Source: Brachionus rotundiformis
Taxonomy: Eukaryota > Rotifera > Eurotatoria > Ploima > Brachionidae
Direction: 5' to 3'
Assembly (NCBI GenBank): GCA_016802295.1
Contig: JAESIW010000200.1
Span: 3,906,327-3,970,326 of the forward strand
Length of the DNA stretch: 64,000 bases
The translations under genes were made by a program, and so were the position numbers. The notes below the pieces were generated by a model. It was given only the letters and a program-made list of their open reading frames with translations, was not told where the DNA came from and ran no database searches. Of the stretch, positions 57,903 to 64,000 are shown one piece after another (positions within the stretch are counted from its first letter, which is position 1; every line of letters starts with the position of its first letter).

Positions 57903-60461
57903 CTAAACCAAAAAAGAACAAAAAAACATTCTCTTTAGGAGCAAGAACGAAAATTGTTTTTTAGATTTTTTTTTTTATTTCATTAGAGTTGTTGTTCTAG
58001 CTAGGAAAAAATAATATGATTAAAGTGATAAGACTGTCGGTTAAATAGACTATTTGTTAACATAAAAATAAGATAAGCAAGTTACAACCAAAATGAGCGA
58101 GAGCGAGAGAGAGAAAGAAAGAGAGAGAACAAAATCTGAACACCAATAACAAAGCAACAAAATTCAAATACTAAAAAGTTAAATGCAAGACTTGAAGCAA
58201 AAAGGAACCCATTTCAAATATTTCTTTTATATATATATATAATATATATAATTTTTTTTCCTAAAATAAAAGCTAACTAAATAAAGCTCGTATCTACTGT
58301 CTGTAATTTATCCTAAACCAGTTTTGAGCACAGAAAATTATGCGGTAATTATAAATGAGAATTGGTAGACACATCGACTTGAGCGTTTTTCCTCGAGTAT
58401 CAGGCAAAATCGCTCGTTCTCCCTCTACTCCATTGATATTAATTTACCGTCACGAATTTAAAAGTTTAATTATTGTTCAAATTCGACTTGAAAAACAATG
58501 AGAAAACGGGTTAATTTATGAGCAAAATAGAGCTTGGTAGTTGTTCTCTCTGCGAGCTATCCGTGTCTTGAATTTCAAGTCATTTATCGTTTTGCAATTC
58601 CGTTCGGAAGAAATTTTATTATAATTTTCCAGGCATCTTTCATCCACCTAGTGCCTAAACACGCTCATTATGAATTTTTCACTAAGGTAAAGAGCTGATT
58701 GAAGTTGGCTTCTAGAGCCCGCTTGCAATGTGCTCCTCAGCCGGATCGCGGCTCCAGGCCATCCAGCATCGGCCCCATTAGTCGCTCAGTACACACTCAG
58801 TCAGGCTCCTATTTACATCATTCTCATTATTGGAAATTCAATACCTTAAATTCCCCTAAGTGATATTTAACAGCGCTTTTAGACCAAATTTTAATTGGAA
58901 TTGACAATTTATTGGCTCTTCTTTAAGAGGCGTTTTATTTTGCTTGGATTTCAATTTTTTATTAACTAGTCTATTTTTTAATAAATTATTTAAGCAATTT
59001 TTTATCTTTTTGCTTTTAAAGACAAATTTGAACAACTTAATAAAAAATTAAAAATGTGAAAAAAACAAGTTATGAACTCAATGGGACTTATGGCTTCTTT
59101 CTTGGTACATATGTTCGCTTAGGTGCGTGTATTGTTTGAAAATCGAATATTATAGCATAAATTTAAGTATTTTAAAGACAAATTATAATAAACTTTTCTT
59201 TTCGCAGACACTTGGTTGTGCCCAAAAAAGGCTTAATCAAAATATTACCAAAAGAATAAAATATAATCGCTTGTATCTACGATCGAGACCATAAGGTAGA
59301 AATTATGGGCTCAAGTTATGTAATGGGAACTCAAACTAGTAACAATACCAACTTATTACCTGATTATATAAAATAAATAAAATAATTGTTTCTTATCGTG
59401 GTAAAATATAAACATTGACTTTTTTTTTAATTTAAATAAGCACTCATACAAAAATGATCTTAATTATTCAATGATTTAATTTATTTAATTAATACAATTT
59501 ATAACTATAATGCCAATGTTTGTATTTGGAATTTTTTAATACTGAATTTTTTATTGACTTATATTTAAATAAATAAAAAATCTAACAATTAGAAAAAAAT
59601 ATATAATTTTATTAAAAAATTTTGCCTGGATTTTTAAATGATCGCTTAAGACACAATGAGTTCTAGAACCAGATTTGAGCAACAAAATAAATCTGAGTGT
59701 CTCAAAAATACCGCAATTGATTCAGGTGTTAATAATTCGATATCTTCATTAGAGAGATAACATCCTATGAGATCAAAGTCAAATCAGTTATGCAATCAAG
59801 ATTTAATTTTAAAATAATTAAAATTGAAAAATTGATTTTGTCTTTATTTGCCCGTACTAGTCTGTCTCTTGTCCCCAACAGTACCAGCACTTCCGCAAAT
59901 AAAGATTTATTTCTATTGATTTTTTGGACAAGTGTAATCCGAAGCGCAAATAAATAATTTTTGATATTCTGAGCTTCTATTTCATTGACGAGCTTAGTCA
60001 ATTAAATTTTATGAATAATTAAAAAATACACTGAAATGCACTGTTAATAGACTCAAGGATTAACATGCAAAAAACCATTGAAAAAATTGTTGCCTCGTGT
60101 TGAAGTAATTTTGAAATTTTAAATCCTTGAATTCAATAAAAAGAATTAAAGCTTGAAACTTAAGCTAATTAGACAGCAACCAACAAAGGGTTTTAGCTGT
60201 CATGAAGTTATGCTTTCGTGGCATTCTTTCTAGTTGTATCAGCGATGTTTTAGCCAGCATGGATTTAAAAGCCATTTTATTTTTAAAAATTATATTTTTT
60301 TTCTTCAAAAATGATTTTATTAGAGCTTAATATTTTTAACAAAATAATTAAATAATCAATAAAATTTAAAGTCAAATACTGTGTCTTTTTTTTTTATTGG
60401 AAAGCTGCGGTTTACCATCCGTAGTTGCTAGTCAAATTGGTTCATTATTTAACCATTTTTA
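57903..60461. other. Intergenic region, includes G/C-richer and GA-repeat patches
   Basis: 58095-58130 is a GA/AG purine tract (GAGCGAGAGCGAGAGAGAG). 58228-58250 is a TA repeat. 58700-58800 is markedly G/C-rich (CCGGATCGCGGCTCCAGGCC) and could be a promoter or 5' UTR of the minus-strand BEN gene. 59840-59960 has three GCAAATAAA-type words. A 78-codon minus frame at 59765-60001 lacks an ATG. Confidence 0.4.
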
Positions 60462-62161
60462 GTGAAAATTTTAAGATTTTTAGCCATTATTGCCTTAATA
60501 ATAAATGGTATATTTTTGGTAATTTGTTGTTATTATTATTTGAAAGTTATTCTTTTCAAGTTACCAACGCTAGAGAACCACGAAGAAACTTTTTCTCCAG
60601 ACGTAAATTTTTTCCTTCAAGAATGCTTAGTGAGAAAGATAAATTATTAATAAGTTATAAAAAAATTTTAATTTTTATTCAAGGAAAAGAGAGTGTTCCA
60701 AGCTGGAAGATTGATGTCGACCGATATATCACGGATAAATCTAGCCGAAATTTTGACATTACCACTATCCTTGATACCAAGACTACATTGAAAGATTTTG
60801 AGCGAAGTCTAAAAAAGAGTCTTATTGCTAGCTTTCAAGCCATCAAGTCGGCTCTTGAGCTTAGAATTATTCAAACCAATGAACAATTTAAGCAAGCTGA
60901 ATCGAATCTGAAACCAGCACTGGAAAGTGTATCGAAACAAGCATGGTCTTTATTTGAAAAATTCTTTGAACAATTGAAAGAAGTGTCAGTTGAAAATTCC
61001 AAGACCACGCTGAAAAAAGTGCATGACTTGCTTTTCAAAGAACTTGGTCTAATCACTAGCCAAATAGCTGAAGACAGCTTGGAGGATATGAAAAAACTTC
61101 AGCAACATAATATTACTTTGGTAAGGCTTTTGGACGTAACCAATTCTCAAATTTTGTCATTTGTTACCAATGAAATGAAAACTCTTGATATCAATTTGAA
61201 CACGCTAAGAGACGCTTTGGTTGATAAAGTCAAAGTCATGGGCTTAGACAAGAAGCTTAATGTCGAATTTCTAATACTTAACTTTCAAATAGCTAAGACA
61301 AATTCAAAGGCATTGAAAGATTTAGGTGACATTTTTTCCAAAAGAAAGAGCTTGTCTCATGAACAATTGAATCAAGTGATAAATAAAATATCTGGTGACC
61401 AGTCTAAAGTATTTGATTATATAGTCCAGAGGTGTAAGTCTATGGAAACTCTAAGCCGAACTTGTTTACAATGGGCCTATACTCATCCTGAAACAGATAT
61501 TCTACCTATTTTTGTACAAAAACAGACAGAATCTGATCTAACCACAGACCAAAATGCCCAAATATCGGCTCAGACTCCAACAGCTGTGTCAACTACTACA
61601 GTTAGTGAATTTGAGGATATTACAGACATAGAAACTAGTCAAGAATTAGCTACAGAAGAAATCGCTTCAATACCTTTGATAACTTCTTCAACCACAACCA
61701 CTACCTCTACTACTTCTACTACTATTACTACAACAACTACTACAACAAGTCAGACTACGACTACGACTACACCAATAGTAATTGTGACACAACCAACAAC
61801 TAAAACAAGTTCAGATTTGCTAAATGAGGAAATACAATTAGAAGAAACAGTAAGCAAAGATAACGAAGAATTTGTTACAAAACTAGGGTTTAAAGGCGTA
61901 AAAAATTTAGACCAAGATTTAGAAATTGGTAACGAATTGGCAAAAGTGGATGAAAATTCTAATTTTATTAAAAAAGTTCCATTTAATTTTTTGAATTATG
62001 AGCAAGCACAAAGTGAGTATGATGCTGAGAGATCGGTGAAGCGCTTGAAGCTAGCCGTCGAAGATTCTCTCCAAGATCTCAGACCAAATTTTTATCTAAG
62101 CGAAGGATACATTTGTATTAAGCTTAGTCCAAACGCTTTGCGAGAAATTCAGGGTCTTTAA
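60462..62161 (+). CDS. Secreted helical, Thr-rich protein; start codon missing or split
   Basis: Exon A encodes a signal peptide (KILRFLAIIALIIN) up to 60507; a 53-bp GT-AG intron (60508-60560) joins it in frame to exon B (60561-62161) beginning VTNAREPRRNFFSRRK, giving about 548 residues. The mature part is largely helical and charged (about residues 90-350), then a mucin-like Thr tract (about 410-450) suited to O-glycosylation, then a C-terminal segment ending ALREIQGL. Two lone cysteines near CKSMETLSRTC may pair. No known family is recognised. The codon in the start position is GTG; no in-frame ATG lies between it and the upstream TAA. Alternatively a TTTTTAG acceptor at 60462 leaves TG, so an upstream exon ending in A could complete ATG. 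Confidence 0.65.
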
Positions 62162-62668
62162 AAGTTGTTAGTTTATTTGTTATTCCTTGTTGCTTTTTAT
62201 TAAAATAAAATTATTTTATTTTAAAAATTATGTTTTATTACTTTGATAAATAAAAAAATTAAAGCTATATTTTTTTATATGTAAAATACAAAGTGTATAT
62301 TCTTAAAAATTTTAAATTACTAAAACAACATTGTCATTTGTTACCAATGAAATGAAAACTCTTGATATCAATTTGAATACGCTAAGAGACGCTATGGTTG
62401 ATAAAGTCAAAGTCATGGACTTTATTAACCAAAGCTTTAAAAGTTTTCAATAATACAAAATCTTTTGAATTTTTTTATTTTTATAAAAATTTTAAAAAAT
62501 TTAGCTCTTATCAAATTGTCCTATTTTCTATGCTTTTCAGAAGTTAGAGATTATACATTTTATTATATTTTAAACAAATATGGTAGGTCAAAACAAAAAA
62601 TTTAATTAAATTCTTAAAAAAAAATAACCAGAATGAATAAATAAACCTTGTTCTCATCTTTAATTAAA
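62162..62668. other. 3' flank of the secreted-protein gene
   Basis: AT-rich. It contains AATAAA-like signals near 62202 and the 88-bp gene-fragment copy. Nothing else is seen. Confidence 0.5.
62331..62418 (+). repeat. 88-bp copy of an internal segment of the secreted-protein gene
   Basis: Matches 61154-61241 over 88 bp with two substitutions and no gaps, same orientation, 1177 bp downstream. The reading frame continues a further 12 codons beyond the copy to a TAA. Confidence 0.9.
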
Positions 62669-62976
62669 ATGTCTGAAACAAGTCAGACTGGTAATATTTG
62701 GGGAAAGTGGTTGGTAATATTTTTCTTGTATTTAAAGTTTTAAGATAAATTTTCTTTACTTTCAAAGAGTAAATAATTAAAATTAGTATTATAAATATTA
62801 ACTAATTCTTTTCTTTTATTTAGATTTTTCGCGTATGGCCAAAACTTTGAGACTCTTTAAGCATAAAAAAATTAATTCGTTTGAAAGAGTAAGTAATTTG
62901 TTGAAATAGGAACTTTTTTCAAAAATTATAAAATATATGAAACTGTTTTTCTCAATAACAGTTGATTCACTTTTAA
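62669..62976 (+). CDS. Possible 33-codon, three-exon micro-gene
   Basis: Exons 62669-62690, 62824-62888 and 62962-62976 join in frame: MSETSQT, then DFSRMAKTLRLF with KHKKINSFER, then LIHF and a stop. Junctions are GT-TAG and GTAAGT-CAG with introns of 133 and 73 bp. The middle exon is basic. Only one of its three frames is open. It could be a real small protein, the start of a longer gene with other splicing, or chance. It lies just upstream of MetAP2 on the same strand. Confidence 0.3.
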
Positions 62977-63234
62977 ATAAATCTAAAATCCATACAAAAA
63001 GATCCAATCCTTAAAAAAGTAACTTAAAAAAGACTATTTAAATATAATTATCTATTTTAAAATTTCAAAATAAATTCAACTAATGTTTTGCATAATTTCA
63101 ATAATACTTTAAATCATATATATCTTGAGAAATCTTTTGATCATGTTTTTTAAAAGCAAGTTTTTCCGTGCCTCTTATTTTACATTCAGATAAATATTTT
63201 ATAATTATTACAAATATAAAATTTCGAAAATACC

Positions 63235-64000
63235 ATGTCCCTAGAAGTTGAAAAAAAAGAAGAAACAAAAGAAAAGCTTGAAAGCGGTGAAGAAGAAGAG
63301 GAATCATTGGCGCCAGCTTCTGCTGATGGTACAACAGCTGCCAAGAAGAAAAAAAAGAAAAAGAAGAAGCCAGCTTCTCAGACCACTGAGGTTGAAGTGA
63401 CAAATGGCGTTGAAAAACTCGACTTAAAAGAAAACGAGGAGGAGGCTGACGAGGCTGATGAAATCAATCCAGGGGAAAGTGGCGATGCAAAGAAAAAGAA
63501 AAAGAAGAAGCCAAAGAAAAAAACAGCATCTGATGTCTTAAAGCAAACAGATCCTCCAAGTATTCCTGTTTGTGAGCTGTTCCCTGACGCAAATTATCCT
63601 ATTGGTGAAATTTGCGAGCACCCAAAGCCACGTGATTGTCCAGATAATTCTCTTGCCATAAACAGAATGACAAGCGAAGAGAAAAAGGCGCTAGATGTGG
63701 CTCATACTGACTACTATAAAGATTTGCGTCAAGCAGCCGAGGCTCATAGACAAACACGGAAATGGGTCATGTCATGGATCCAACCCGGCATGAAAATGAT
63801 AGATATTTGTGAAAGACTAGAAGACTGTTCTCGGAAAATGATAAAAGAAAATGGTCTATCAGCCGGTCTTGCTTTTCCAACTGGTTGTTCGCTAAACCAT
63901 TGCGCAGCTCACTACACACCAAATGCTGGCGATGAAACAGTGCTCCAGTATGATGATGTCTGCAAGATAGACTTTGGCACTCATGTAAATGGTCACATAA
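63235..64000 (+). CDS. METAP2: Methionine aminopeptidase 2 (cut by window end)
   Basis: The first 255 residues are in the window. MetAP2 removes the initiator Met from nascent cytosolic proteins using two metal ions. The N-terminal region has the family's hallmark acidic and polylysine blocks (ESGEEEEES; runs of Lys at about residues 37-45 and 85-94). The pita-bread domain starts around PRDCPDNSLAINRMTSEEK. GLAFPTGCSLNHCAAHYTPN carries the catalytic His (about 226, matching human H231), and VCKIDFGTHVNGH carries the first metal-binding Asp (about 246, matching human D251). The remaining ligands lie beyond 64000. The start ATG at 63235 is the first in frame. No intron appears in the visible part. 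Confidence 0.96.
   Translation, partial: MSLEVEKKEETKEKLESGEEEEESLAPASADGTTAAKKKKKKKKKPASQTTEVEVTNGVEKLDLKENEEEADEADEINPGESGDAKKKKKKKPKKKTASDVLKQTDPPSIPVCELFPDANYPIGEICEHPKPRDCPDNSLAINRMTSEEKKALDVAHTDYYKDLRQAAEAHRQTRKWVMSWIQPGMKMIDICERLEDCSRKMIKENGLSAGLAFPTGCSLNHCAAHYTPNAGDETVLQYDDVCKIDFGTHVNGHI

Noticed and set aside
59765..60001. 78-codon minus-strand frame (NEIEAQNIKNYLFALRITL)
   Set aside because: It has no ATG, no splice context and no recognised family; the run is short enough to be chance.
60425..60560. Continuous 578-codon reading from a TTG at 60425 through the proposed intron
   Set aside because: It needs a TTG start and gives no signal peptide. Splicing the 53-bp GT-AG intron gives a clean one and matches intron sizes elsewhere.
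1..64000. CRISPR array, tRNA or rRNA genes
   Set aside because: No regularly spaced short repeats with unique spacers and no cloverleaf or rRNA-like segments were recognised by reading; a covariance-model scan was not possible here.

Overview
This window is AT-rich invertebrate DNA. Genes have very short introns (about 53-65 bp), there are BEN-domain, heparan-sulfate sulfotransferase-like and MetAP2 genes, and there is much eukaryotic transposon debris (Helitron, non-LTR retrotransposons, hAT, MULE-like, pogo-like, a palindromic MITE). A small animal with a compact AT-rich genome, such as a monogonont rotifer, would fit, but nothing seen here proves the taxon.

Layout. 1-8.5 kb is a mobile-element graveyard: a decayed Helitron, a short telomere-like insertion and two decayed reverse-transcriptase fragments. 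8.5-9.5 kb holds an intact intronless lipid phosphate phosphatase. 10.9-42.9 kb is built around one divergent gene pair, called A and B here. Both genes encode unusual proteins in which proline is nearly every second residue. The pair is present three times: A1/B1 (11.0-14.8 kb), B2/A2 (26.0-29.8 kb) and B3/A3 (39.0-42.8 kb). Pair 1 is inverted relative to pair 2, which makes a large inverted repeat with about 5-kb arms. Pairs 2 and 3 are direct copies exactly 12,998 bp apart at every exon boundary. A fourth, diverged copy of only the shared promoter region, lacking both genes, lies at 20.8-22.5 kb. A non-LTR retrotransposon (15.68-19.61 kb) sits in one arm; the other arm preserves the empty site.

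Downstream of pair 3 are an intact heparan sulfate 6-O-sulfotransferase-like gene (43.2-44.2 kb) and a putative RA/RASSF-like coiled-coil gene (49.7-50.3 kb). Downstream of pair 2, in the same order, are only decayed fragments of both. This suggests that a segment A/B + sulfotransferase + RASSF-like was duplicated, that one copy decayed, and that the A/B pair itself stayed near-identical through gene conversion or a later re-duplication.

50-64 kb is gene-bearing and less repetitive: a two-exon BEN-domain gene (minus strand), a secreted helical Thr-rich protein whose signal-peptide exon has no ATG, a possible 33-codon three-exon micro-gene, and the start of methionine aminopeptidase 2, which runs off the end. 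Apart from the A/B pairs sharing a promoter region, no functional cooperation between neighbours is evident.
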